Source of the DNA: DAOMFM01 sp035429825
Lineage (GTDB): Bacteria; Acidobacteriota; Blastocatellia; UBA7656; JADIYM01
Direction of reading: 5' to 3'
Assembly: GCA_044224215.1 (NCBI GenBank)
Contig: JBGAKX010000082.1
Coordinates: 1 to 22,175 of the forward strand
Length of the DNA: 22,175 nucleotides
Part shown: one piece after another, positions 7,048 through 14,722 of the stretch
Layout of the letters: each line of letters opens with the position of its first letter
Numbering within the stretch: position 1 is the first letter of the stretch
Position numbers and translations under genes: made by a program
Notes under the pieces: model-generated
The model's input: the letters and a program-made list of their open reading frames with translations, nothing else
The model's database searches: none
Told to the model about the DNA's origin: nothing

Positions 7048-9615
7048 TCAGTCCTTGTGGCGCGATGCGCTGCCGAGCGCCTCGGGCATCTCGTCTTCGA
7101 CGGACCGTCGAACCTCCGCTGCGGAGCCCGATTCGAGTGCGCGGCCGGCGAGCCGTCGGCATCGCTCGATGTTGAGCGCCCGTACTTCGGCCTTCACCGT
7201 CGGAATCGACGGCAGGCTGACGCTGAGCTCGTCGACGCCCAGACCGAGCAGGATCGGAATGGCGTGCGGGTCGCTTGCGATGCCGCCGCACACTCCAACC
7301 CACCGGTCGTGTGCACGAGCGCCATCCACGGTCGACGCGATCAGCTTGAGGACCGCCGGCTCGAGACTGTCCACGACCTTGGCGAGCTTTGCATGTCCGC
7401 GGTCCATTGCGAGCGTGTACTGCGTCAGATCGTTGGTGCCGATCGAGAAGAAATCGGCCTCGCGCGCAAACACCGGCGCGAGGATCGCGGCGGCGGGCAC
7501 TTCGACCGTGACACCGAGCGCTATGGCGCCAGCGCCAAGCTTTGCGCGCTCGTCCTCGAGAATGGCGCGCGCTTCCTGGAATTCCTCGAGCCGAGACACC
7601 ATCGGGAGCATCAACCGGATGTCGCCGTGGCGGGCGGCGCGCAGGACTGCACGGAACTGGATCCTGAGGATGTCCGGCCGTTCGAGGCCAACGCGGATGC
7701 CGCGCATCCCAAGAAACGGATTCTCTTCGGCGGCGATGGGCAGGTAGGCAAGCGGCTTGTCGCCGCCGACGTCAAGCGAGCGGATGATGAGCGGCCGCCC
7801 GTCGAGCGCTTCGACGATCCCCCGGTAGACATCGTACTGTTCGTCCTCGGTCGGCGCCGTTGTGCGGCCGAGAAAAAGAAACTCGGATCGGAGGAGCCCG
7901 ACGCCATCGCCGCCAAGACGGACAACTTCGCCGGCTTCGGCGAGACCGCCGATGTTCGCCGCGACCTCGACGCGATGCCCGTCGGTTGTCGTCGCAGGCT
8001 CGGCCGCGCGTTCGGCATCGAGCGTGCGTCGCTGCTCGATGAGCGACTGACGCTCACGAATCTCTGCGACATTTTCGGCGGACGGCTGCAACGTGATCGT
8101 CCCGGCCGTTCCGTCGAGCACGACGGTTGTTCCGTCGGCGATGCCGAGCGCGCGTGCGTCCGTCCCGATGACGGCGGGAATTCCGAGGGACCGGGCGAGA
8201 ATCGCAACGTGCGACGTCGCGCCGCCGAGCGTGGTGGCAAAGCCGAGCACGCGCGAGCGGTCGAGACTCGCGGTGTCGGTCGGCGTCAGGTCCTCGGCAA
8301 TCAGAATGGTGTCGGCCGGGTACACCCTCGACGTCGACGCAGCGCCGGTCAGAAGTTTCAAGACCCGCATGCCGACGTCGCGCAAATCGTTGGCCCGGGC
8401 AGCGAGCAGTTCGTTCCTGAGCGCGGCCAGGCGGTCGGCGCTCGATGTGTACGCGCACTTCCATGCATAGGCTGCCGTCTTTCCTGCAGCGATCGACGCC
8501 AGCGCGGCGTCGACGAGGTCGGGGTCCTCGAGGAGTTCGCGATGCGCGGCGAAGATCGCAGCCTTGCCCGCGTCGGACGTTCGCGCGAGCGACGATTGCA
8601 GCGCGTCGAGGTCCGCGCCTGCCTGCGCGAGCGCGGAGTCAAGATCGCCGCGTTCGGTGGCCGCGTCGTGCGAGACCTCTTCGACCTCGATGTCGAAGCG
8701 GTGCAGTTGCACGACCGTGCCGACGGCGAGCCCCGGCGATGCGGCAACGCCGCGAAGGACATTCGGATTGCGGGAGGCGATCACCGGCTGTGGCACGGGC
8801 GCAGCCTCCGGCGCGGTCGCGACGGTGGCTTCCTCCGGGGCTTCGCCGAGACCGGATCGCACGAGGTCCGACAAGGTCGCAACGGCAGTCGCCGCATCGC
8901 TGCCAGTCGCCAAGAACGCGATCGCGTCGCCGCAGCCGATCTCGAGCGCCATGATCTGCGTGACACTGCGCGCGTTCGCCGATGAATCGCCGAACACGAC
9001 GCGGATGTCGGACGCGAACCCGCGCGCTGCGTGCGCAATGACTCCGGCGGGCCGTGCGTGCAGGCCCGTGGGCGTTGTCACGACAAGCTGTTCGCCGTGG
9101 ATCGTGGTCTCGCTGCTCGCTTCGAGCGAGGGCACGGCATCGCCGCCGACTTCGATTTCATATAGCGGGTCGCCGGCGGTGATCGTCGCGCCCGCGACCG
9201 CGATCGGAGCGACGGTCTGCCCCGTGGTAACGACGATCAGCGTGAGCAGGCTCTTTGCGTGCGTCGCGACGTAGTCGGCGTCAAAATCGATGAGCGGATC
9301 GCCGGCAACGACGTCGGCGCCGGCGGCGACTCGCGGCGTGAAACCGTTCCCGTTGAGCGACACCGTATCCAGGCCAATGTGAATGATGAGCTCGACGCCG
9401 TCCGCCGGCGAGATCGAGACGGCGTGGCCGGATCTATGTACGAGCGTGACATGACCGCTGCATGGCGCGACGAGCGAACTGGTCACAGGGTCGATCGCGA
9501 TCCCGTCACCGACGATGCGATCTGCGAAGGCCGCGTCGGGGACCTCTTCGATAGGCACGACGACGCCCGAGATCGGCGCGTGGAGCACAAGCCGTGAAAG
9601 CCTGGCGTTGGACAT
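7048..9615 (-). CDS. PTS EIIA(Glc)-HPr-EI fusion phosphotransferase
   Basis: This single 855-residue cytoplasmic protein carries phosphate from PEP to EIIB. Domains in order: EIIA of the glucose type (about 8-155; His64 in SGHAVSI and the phosphorylated His79 in VELIIHIGLDTV), HPr (about 174-255; His186 in TGLHARPAG, with a Ser217 region that may match the HPr regulatory serine), a Pro/Ala linker, then Enzyme I (about 286-840). EI shows the active His469 in GGATSHVAILARSLGIP, Arg576 in LLRSEF, the GTNDLTQY block (727-734) and Cys776 in GVCGGIASDP. All catalytic residues are present. The order resembles NagF/FruB-type multiphosphoryl transfer proteins. AAGGA sits seven bases before the ATG. 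With the following ptsG it forms a complete two-gene PTS. Confidence 0.94.
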   Translation of the reverse strand: MSNARLSRLVLHAPISGVVVPIEEVPDAAFADRIVGDGIAIDPVTSSLVAPCSGHVTLVHRSGHAVSISPADGVELIIHIGLDTVSLNGNGFTPRVAAGADVVAGDPLIDFDADYVATHAKSLLTLIVVTTGQTVAPIAVAGATITAGDPLYEIEVGGDAVPSLEASSETTIHGEQLVVTTPTGLHARPAGVIAHAARGFASDIRVVFGDSSANARSVTQIMALEIGCGDAIAFLATGSDAATAVATLSDLVRSGLGEAPEEATVATAPEAAPVPQPVIASRNPNVLRGVAASPGLAVGTVVQLHRFDIEVEEVSHDAATERGDLDSALAQAGADLDALQSSLARTSDAGKAAIFAAHRELLEDPDLVDAALASIAAGKTAAYAWKCAYTSSADRLAALRNELLAARANDLRDVGMRVLKLLTGAASTSRVYPADTILIAEDLTPTDTASLDRSRVLGFATTLGGATSHVAILARSLGIPAVIGTDARALGIADGTTVVLDGTAGTITLQPSAENVAEIRERQSLIEQRRTLDAERAAEPATTTDGHRVEVAANIGGLAEAGEVVRLGGDGVGLLRSEFLFLGRTTAPTEDEQYDVYRGIVEALDGRPLIIRSLDVGGDKPLAYLPIAAEENPFLGMRGIRVGLERPDILRIQFRAVLRAARHGDIRLMLPMVSRLEEFQEARAILEDERAKLGAGAIALGVTVEVPAAAILAPVFAREADFFSIGTNDLTQYTLAMDRGHAKLAKVVDSLEPAVLKLIASTVDGARAHDRWVGVCGGIASDPHAIPILLGLGVDELSVSLPSIPTVKAEVRALNIERCRRLAGRALESGSAAEVRRSVEDEMPEALGSASRHKD

Positions 9616-9644
9616 TCGGTGATCCTTCGTCGGGAAGTTGCCGC

Positions 9645-9650
9645 AGTATA
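9645..9650 (-). promoter_or_regulatory. Candidate -10 for the PTS operon
   Basis: On the minus strand the sequence reads TATACT about 30 bases before the ATG of the EIIA-HPr-EI gene, matching five of six consensus -10 bases. No convincing -35 lies at the right distance. The leader would be only about 20-25 bases. The call rests on one hexamer. Confidence 0.35.
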
Positions 9651-9697
9651 GACGGAAGCCCCTGTCGAATCACGGGAAACGAGGGTTGAACGGGGTA

Positions 9698-9780
9698 TTC
9701 ACGCAAAGTCGCCAAGCCGCGCAAAGACCGCGAAGGTCGGCTTGTCCTGGTGTCTTCATTTCTTTGCGGCTTTGCGAGAA
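9698..9780. repeat. CGCAAAG inverted repeat in intergenic gap
   Basis: The left arm (9698-9727) reads TTCACGCAAAG, then eight bases, then CCGCGCAAAGA. The right arm (9761-9780) is the near complement of this with the eight-base insert and two more bases missing. CGCAAAG-type units thus recur in both orientations around a GC-rich core. The arrangement looks like an interspersed palindromic repeat rather than a gene. From memory, similar CTTTGCG-rich intergenic elements occur in several environmental phyla, but I cannot verify this here. The rest of 9616-9879 holds the PTS leader and a promoter for the next gene. Confidence 0.5.
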
Positions 9781-9802
9781 CTCCGTCCGATAATGTTTGA
9801 AA

Positions 9803-9842
9803 ACAGTCACCCACACCTTGCCCACGGTGACTGTGGTATAAC
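9803..9842 (+). promoter_or_regulatory. Extended -10 promoter with overlapping inverted repeat
   Basis: TGTGGTATAAC (9832-9842) has the extended -10 form TGGTATAAC and lies about 38 bases before the small membrane protein gene. No good -35 is visible. A perfect nine-base inverted repeat, ACAGTCACC (9803-9811) with GGTGACTGT (9826-9834), sits immediately upstream and overlaps it by three bases. That is a plausible operator position. The same TGTGGTATAA string recurs twice at the divergent promoters near 14.7 kb. Confidence 0.45.
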
Positions 9843-9879
9843 CGCCCAACAGCAAACCAATCACTATGAGGCGGGTAAC

Positions 9880-10092
9880 GTGATCAGACGCATTCTGAAG
9901 CCGCGGCTGGGGGTCCCTATGGGATTTGCCCTCGGGCTGTTCGTTCTCTACGAGCTCGGCGTGGTTCCCGTGCCATTCGACCCTGGAGCGAATCCCATTG
10001 CGGCTGCCGCGATTGCGATCGGCATGGGAATCGTGGGCGCTATCATCGGGTATTTTGTGCAGGTCCTGCTCAGACGCCTCCTAGGGGACTGA
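9880..10092 (+). CDS. Small two-helix membrane protein, unknown function
   Basis: This is a 70-residue hydrophobic protein I do not recognise. Two membrane segments are evident, about residues 14-29 (MGFALGLFVLYELGVV) and 40-62 (AAAAIAIGMGIVGAIIGYFV), joined by a short loop with VPFDPGANP. Basic residues flank the ends: IRRILKPR at the N-terminus and LLRRLL at the C-terminus. I chose the GTG at 9880 because GAGG lies eight bases upstream and the promoter at 9832-9842 is in front. A longer in-frame start at 9742 would read through the CGCAAAG repeat and the promoter, so I reject it. Ordinary initiation signals make it likely to be real, but the product could be an orphan. Confidence 0.6.
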   Translation: MIRRILKPRLGVPMGFALGLFVLYELGVVPVPFDPGANPIAAAAIAIGMGIVGAIIGYFVQVLLRRLLGD

Positions 10093-10131
10093 CGCGGGAG
10101 AGGGCGGGTTTCCGGGTGGGCGCCGCTTCGC

Positions 10132-10137
10132 TATACT
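10132..10137 (+). promoter_or_regulatory. Candidate -10 upstream of ETF-QO
   Basis: TATACT matches five of six consensus -10 bases and lies about 50 bases before the ETF-QO ATG. No recognisable -35 is found. It is the same hexamer as the one proposed for the PTS operon. Confidence 0.3.
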
Positions 10138-10186
10138 CTCGCCGCGGCGTCGCCAGTCCCGCGAACCCGGGAACACAACACCATCT

Positions 10187-11858
10187 ATGGCAACGATCGA
10201 GCGCGAAGAACTTCCATTTGACGTCGTCTTTGTCGGTGCAGGCCCAGCGAGCTCGCCGGCGCGCGTACCATTTGGCAACAACTCGTCAAGGCGCACAACG
10301 ACGCCGGCGGGAAGCTCGGTGACATCGAGATTGCCGTCATCGAAAAGGGCGCCGAGGTCGGCGCCCACGGCCTTCGGGAGCGGTGATGGACCCGAAGGGG
10401 ATCGCCGAGTTAATGCCCGATTTTCTCGAGCGCGGATGCCCCGTCGAGGCTCCCGTCGGCGACGACGCGGTGCTCTACCTGACCGAGAAGGGGAAGTTCA
10501 AGCTCCCGATCACGCCGCCGCCAATGGTGAACCACGGCTACTACGTCGTGAGCCTTGCCAGGCTGCTCCGGTGGATGGCGCCGTTGTGCGAAGAGGTCGG
10601 CGTCAACGTCTTTCCCGAGTTTCCCGGGGCGAGTCTGCTGTACGACGGACACCAGGTGGTTGGCGTGCGCACGGGCGACAAGGGCATCGACAAACACGGG
10701 AATCCAAAGGAGAACTTCGAGCCCGGTGTCGATTTGAAGGCCCGCGTCGTCGTGCTCGGCGAGGGTCCGCGCGGGACGCTCACAAAGGAGCTGACGGCGC
10801 GGCTCAACCTCGACCGGCGGAGCGATCCGCAGGTATACGCGCTCGGCGTCAAGGAGATCTGGGAGCTGCCTGACGACCGGCTGGCGCCGGGAACGGTGTA
10901 TCACACGCTTGGCTATCCGCTTCCTGGTGAGACGTTTGGCGGCGGTTTCCTGTACATGATGAAGGACCGCCTGCTCGACATCGGCCACGTCACCGGTCTC
11001 GACTACCGCGATCCGCTCACCGACCCGCACACGGTATTTCAACGGTTCAAGACCCATCCTTGGGTCCGGTCGCTTCTGGATGGAGCCAAGATGATCGGGT
11101 ACGGCGCCAAGGCCATTCCGGAAGGCGGATATTATTCCGTTCCAAGACTTTACACCGGCGGCGCGCTGATCGTTGGCGACTCGGGCGGTCTCCTGAACGG
11201 GCAGCGACTCAAGGGTCTCCATATTGCTATAAAATCAGGAATGCTCGCCGCCGAGACGATTTTCGAGGCGCTGGTCAAGGACGATGTATCGACGGACGCC
11301 ATGCGGTTGTACGAGCGCAAGCTGAAGGCAAGCTGGATCGAAAAGGAGCTCTACGAGGTCCGCAACTTCCACCAGGGCTTTGACAAGGGCCGCGTCGCCG
11401 GAATCGTAACTGGTGGAATATCAGTACTTACGATGGGCGTTTTTCCGCGTCGCATGCACGTGCACGCGGGACACCAGCAGATGCAGACGCTCGAGCGCTA
11501 CTACGGCAGCGCGGTCGACGGGAAGGCGCCGTTCGTTCCGGACGGGAAGCTGACGTTCGACAAGGTGACCGACGTGTATCATTCGGCCACCGCGCACGAC
11601 GAGGACCAGCCGTGCCATCTGAAGGTCGCCGACACGACGATCTGCGTCGACCGGTGCGAGCGCGAGTACGGTAATCCGTGCCAGCGGTTCTGTCCCGCGG
11701 CCGTCTACGAGATGGTGGGTGAAAACGCGGATCGCAGGCTCCAGATAAACTTCTCGAACTGCGTCCATTGCAAGACGTGCGACATCATGGATCCGTACCA
11801 GATCATCACCTGGACACCTCCGGAAGGCGGAGGCGGACCCAACTACAAGCGTATGTAG
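10187..11858 (+). CDS. ETF-quinone oxidoreductase, two N-terminal frameshifts
   Basis: This FAD and 4Fe-4S enzyme takes electrons from reduced ETF and passes them to membrane quinone. From 10383 one open frame gives the characteristic body: GAVMDPKGIAELMPDF, LPITPPPMVNHGYYVVSL, GGALIVGDSGGLLN, and the C-terminal cluster FCPAAVYEM plus NCVHCKTCDIMDP with four cysteines. The N-terminus starts in a second frame (MATIEREELPFDVVFVGAGPAS). It passes through a third frame (LVKAHNDAGG...VIEKGAEVGAHGL) before joining the body. One C added near 10248 and one T near 10374 would join all three into about 557 residues, the normal family length. As given, the FAD-binding Rossmann motif is cut. Its donor subunits, EtfBA, lie about 6 kb upstream. 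Confidence 0.92.
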
Positions 11859-11880
11859 CTCTTGTCGAGGAGTGAGGACC

Positions 11881-12372
11881 GTGCGGGAGCTGGTAGCCGT
11901 CGACACGCGGTCGCTCGAAGTCGTCGAGGCGTTTCTCGCGGACGTCGCGGGGCGGCCGCTGACGCTTGGCAGGGTGTGGCTGTCGGTCGGGCCCGTCGGC
12001 TGGGTCGTGACGTCGGTGTCGCGGGCATCGGCCGTGACCATCGGGAGGGTCATCTTTCTGTCGCGGAAGCAGTCGCGGGAGTTCGACGGGGACGCGGTCG
12101 GGCGGCTTGGACCACTGCTTGTCCACGAGTGCGTGCACGTCTGGCAGTACCAGGAAAATGGCTTTTACGGTTTTATGCGTAAATACCTACAATACTATTT
12201 CAACGAGCTCAAGACAGCGTCTTCGTTGCGTCGATCCGCGCGACGTGCAGCGTACTTTGCGATACCATTCGAGGCCGAAGCGTACTACGTCGAGGCCTTG
12301 TGGCGAGACAGGTCCGATTCCAGTGACCATCCACCCAGGCAGCCATCCGGGCAGCTGGGTCTTGCTTCATAA
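11881..12372 (+). CDS. HExxH protein, possible zinc metallopeptidase
   Basis: This is a 163-residue soluble protein with a zincin-type motif, HECVH at residues 82-86 in LLVHECVHVWQYQENG. An acidic EAE follows at 131-133 in IPFEAEAYYVEA, which could supply a third ligand. The pattern (HExxHVWQYQ, then an aromatic-rich helix, then FEAEAY) resembles DUF4157-like or minigluzincin proteins. I cannot name a family with confidence, and many such proteins have no proven peptidase activity. I chose the GTG at 11881, eight bases after the AGGAG at 11868-11872. The earlier GTG at 11872 overlaps that ribosome site. There is no signal peptide. It starts 22 bases after the ETF-QO gene and may be co-transcribed with it. 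Confidence 0.65.
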   Translation: MRELVAVDTRSLEVVEAFLADVAGRPLTLGRVWLSVGPVGWVVTSVSRASAVTIGRVIFLSRKQSREFDGDAVGRLGPLLVHECVHVWQYQENGFYGFMRKYLQYYFNELKTASSLRRSARRAAYFAIPFEAEAYYVEALWRDRSDSSDHPPRQPSGQLGLAS

Positions 12373-12403
12373 TCTCTCTTACCAGACGCACTGATTATCC
12401 TCT

Positions 12404-14012
12404 ATGACCGTCTCCGCCATCGACGAAGACCATCTCGGGATCCTTCTGTCTCGAATTCAGATCGACCTGGGTCGGCGAGCTCCCCGTCTGCCGGCTCGAC
12501 GTCCCCGAGATCCAGGATGCGTTTCTGGCCACGGGGCTTCTCGGTCCCCGGAGCTCGGTCTACTCGATCGCCGTGGGCGACGCGGATCTCTTCGCCCAGG
12601 CCTACGTCGCCGGCGACACGCACGACTGGCGAACCCTCAGGATCGGGATCGCGGCCGGAGACGGCGTCTCCGCCGAGCTCGCCGGCGAAGCCATTCGCGA
12701 TCTTGCGGCGCCTCCTCCGAACACCTCCATACTCAAGGTCGAGCGGCTCGTCGACACTACCGACGCGCGCGGCGCCGCGATGTGCGCCCACGCCGGTCTG
12801 CGCGCCGAGGGCTCGCGCACCGAGGCATCCGCCGCCGATGGCCTGCCCCACCAGTATTCGGTCTTCTCGGCCGTGCGCGCAGCGCACTCCACGACGACGG
12901 GCCGTGGCGCGTCGGCAATCAAGCGCATCGCCATACTCACCGGTGGCGGCGACGCGCCAGGGCTCAACGCGGTAATCCGAGCCGCCGTGAAGACCGCAGT
13001 CGGAATTCACGGCTGGGAGGTGCTCGGCATCGAGGAGAGCTTCGAAGGCCTCCTCGCGACCGGCGAGCCGCGTCGACTGACGCCAGACGACGTCCGAGGC
13101 CTGTTGCCCCGCGGCGGAACGATCCTCGGGACGACGTCGACGGGACTGTTCAACTGGATGCGTGACGACTCCGGCGCCCTGATTCCGCCGACCCACGCCG
13201 TGGAGCGCGCACTCGCAAACCTCGAACGTCTCGGCGTCGACGCCATCGTCGCGATCGGCGGCGACGGAACCCAGTCGCTCGCCGCCCTCTTCGCCGAACG
13301 CGGATTCCGCATCGTCGGCGTTCCAAAGACCATCGACAACGATCTCGAAGGAACCGACCAGACCTTCGGATTTGCAACCGCCGTTGCGCTCGCAACCGAC
13401 GCCATCGATCGTCTCCACACGACCGGCGAGAGCCACCATCGCGTCATGGTGCTCGAAGTCATGGGCCGCACGACCGGCTGGATCGCGCTTCACTCGGCGA
13501 TCTCGGGCGGCGCCGACGTGGTGCTGATCCCTGAAATCCCCTTCGACTTCGAACGCGTAGCCGATGCGATACGCCGGCGCGATCGCGCCGGGCGAAAGTT
13601 CTCCATCGTCGTGGTCTCGGAAGGCGCCTCGGCCGCGGGTGGTCGCGGTTTTCAAGTCGCCGCGACGCAGGGCGGCGTGACGCCGAAATTCGCGGGCGCA
13701 GGAGCTGCCGTTGCCGAGCGGATCGCGGAGCTCACGGGCAAGGACGCCCGCTGTGTCGTGCTTGGTCACCTCCAACGCGGAGGCACGCCGACGCCGGCAG
13801 ACCGACTCCTTGCGACGATGTTCGGAACGGCCGCGATCGACCGTCTTGCGGCTGGAGAATCGGGAGTCGTCGTCGTGCTCAGCGGCCGAGAGATCGGAAC
13901 CGTCGATCTCACGGTCGTCGCGGGAAAGGTGCGCCGCGTTCCGCTCAGCTCTCAGCTGATTCGAACTGCGATCGACCTCGGCATCGAGCTTGGCGCCGAC
14001 CTCGCGGACTAG
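12404..14012 (+). CDS. pfkA: 6-phosphofructokinase with N-terminal GNAT-like domain
   Basis: The C-terminal part, from about 12918, is a full phosphofructokinase of some 364 residues that phosphorylates fructose 6-phosphate. Motifs are GGGDAPGLNAVIRA, AIGGDGTQSLAAL, VPKTIDNDLEGTDQTFGF, VMGRTTGWIALHSA and LGHLQRGGTPTPADRLLATMFG. GGDG points to ATP as donor, while PKTIDND is typical of the long, mixed-substrate PFK group. The same frame runs upstream without a stop through about 115 residues that look like the end of a GNAT acetyltransferase (N-S-ILKVERLVDTTDARGAAM, then CAHAGLRAEGSR, then QYSVFSAV). Counting back to the ATG at 12404 gives about 170 residues, a normal GNAT length. The first 20-odd codons are one base out of frame with the rest (break near 12470). 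No clear ribosome site precedes the ATG. PFK is certain; GNAT is tentative. Confidence 0.85.
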
Positions 14013-14016
14013 CCGA

Positions 14017-14625
14017 TCAGAACCTGACCTTCTCGATCGTCGCGCCCTCGTGCCACGACGGACACTCCTGGGCCGACTTGTACTTCGGGACCTCGACGTC
14101 CATCAGCGAATAGACCGGCACCTCGGGTATGTCGATGTCCGCGCCTGTGTGACGCACGATGACGCCTATCGCGAGGACGTCGCCGCCCGCTCCCGTAATC
14201 ATTTCATAGACCCTTCGAACCGTCCCCCCCGACCGCGCGATGTCGTCAACGATCACGCACTTCTGACCCGGCTGAATAATGTTGTACTGGCGAAATCTGA
14301 TCTCGCCACTCTCGCGCTCGGCCCAGAAGATCTGCTCGGCGCGCAACGCCTGGCGAACCTCAAACGCGACGGGCACGCCACCGGATCCCGGCGCAACGAT
14401 CGAGACGCGCGGCAGTGCCGAGATCAACTCGCGTGACCGCCGCAGCAGACGGCTGAGCGCAACCGACAGCACCTTGGCATTGTCGGCGTACCGCATCGCT
14501 ATCGGCATCTGGAAATATGACTCGGTAAAGAAGCCTGCGGGGTGCTCAAAGATTCCCTCACGAAATGCGCCGGTTCGCCTGAGGATGCTCATGATGCGAT
14601 CTTCGCTCGGGATGAGACTTGTCAT
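14017..14625 (-). CDS. pyrE: PyrE-type phosphoribosyltransferase
   Basis: This is a 202-residue PRTase that best fits orotate phosphoribosyltransferase, which makes orotidine 5'-phosphate from orotate and PRPP. The PRPP-binding motif is CVIVDDIARSGGTV (residues 123-136, with the paired aspartates at 127-128). A FWAERESGEIRFRQY loop and IIQPGQK precede it, as in the longer PyrE group. The VEVP...ECP tail also fits. The usual VEDVITTGGS is changed to VDDIARSGGT, so a PyrE-like paralogue with another base substrate is possible. I chose the ATG at 14625 because GGAGG lies nine bases upstream and a good promoter precedes it. An in-frame upstream extension would cross the promoter. It converges with pfkA, with four bases between the stops. 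Confidence 0.72.
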   Translation of the reverse strand: MTSLIPSEDRIMSILRRTGAFREGIFEHPAGFFTESYFQMPIAMRYADNAKVLSVALSRLLRRSRELISALPRVSIVAPGSGGVPVAFEVRQALRAEQIFWAERESGEIRFRQYNIIQPGQKCVIVDDIARSGGTVRRVYEMITGAGGDVLAIGVIVRHTGADIDIPEVPVYSLMDVEVPKYKSAQECPSWHEGATIEKVRF

Positions 14626-14661
14626 CTGCAACGGCCTCCACGATGTGATTTCGGGCCTCTC

Positions 14662-14690
14662 CTTATACCACATCGGATGGCGAGTGTCAG
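14662..14690 (-). promoter_or_regulatory. Strong sigma70-type promoter for pyrE
   Basis: On the minus strand CTGACA (14690-14685) and TATAAG (14667-14662) are separated by exactly 17 bases. The -10 is preceded by TGTGG. Five of six -35 bases match consensus. The leader to the pyrE ATG would be about 30 bases and contains GGAGG. Its -10 region is the mirror image of the + strand promoter at 14704-14714. Confidence 0.65.
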
Positions 14691-14703
14691 GGAGCTCAAC
14701 CGG

Positions 14704-14714
14704 TGTGGTATAAG
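14704..14714 (+). promoter_or_regulatory. Divergent -10 promoter for the glycosyltransferase gene
   Basis: TGTGGTATAAG on the + strand is the exact reverse complement of 14662-14672. The last base of the -10 lies eight bases before the ATG at 14723. Transcription would then start at or next to the start codon, giving a leaderless message. No good -35 is visible on this strand. Confidence 0.5.
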
Positions 14715-14722
14715 CCTTCGGC

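Noticed and set aside
6364..8985. 873-codon plus-strand open frame antisense to the PTS genes
   Set aside because: Its translation is rich in Arg, Asp and Glu without any domain, and it lies opposite two genes with full catalytic motifs. It is a GC-rich shadow frame.
9742..9879. Longer start for the small membrane protein
   Set aside because: It would translate the CGCAAAG repeat, the inverted repeat and the promoter. The GTG at 9880 has a ribosome site.
12470..13165. Continuation of the 12404 frame as a separate 253-residue protein
   Set aside because: After about 25 codons it becomes Arg/Pro-rich low-complexity sequence, while the neighbouring frame carries the GNAT-like and PFK motifs.
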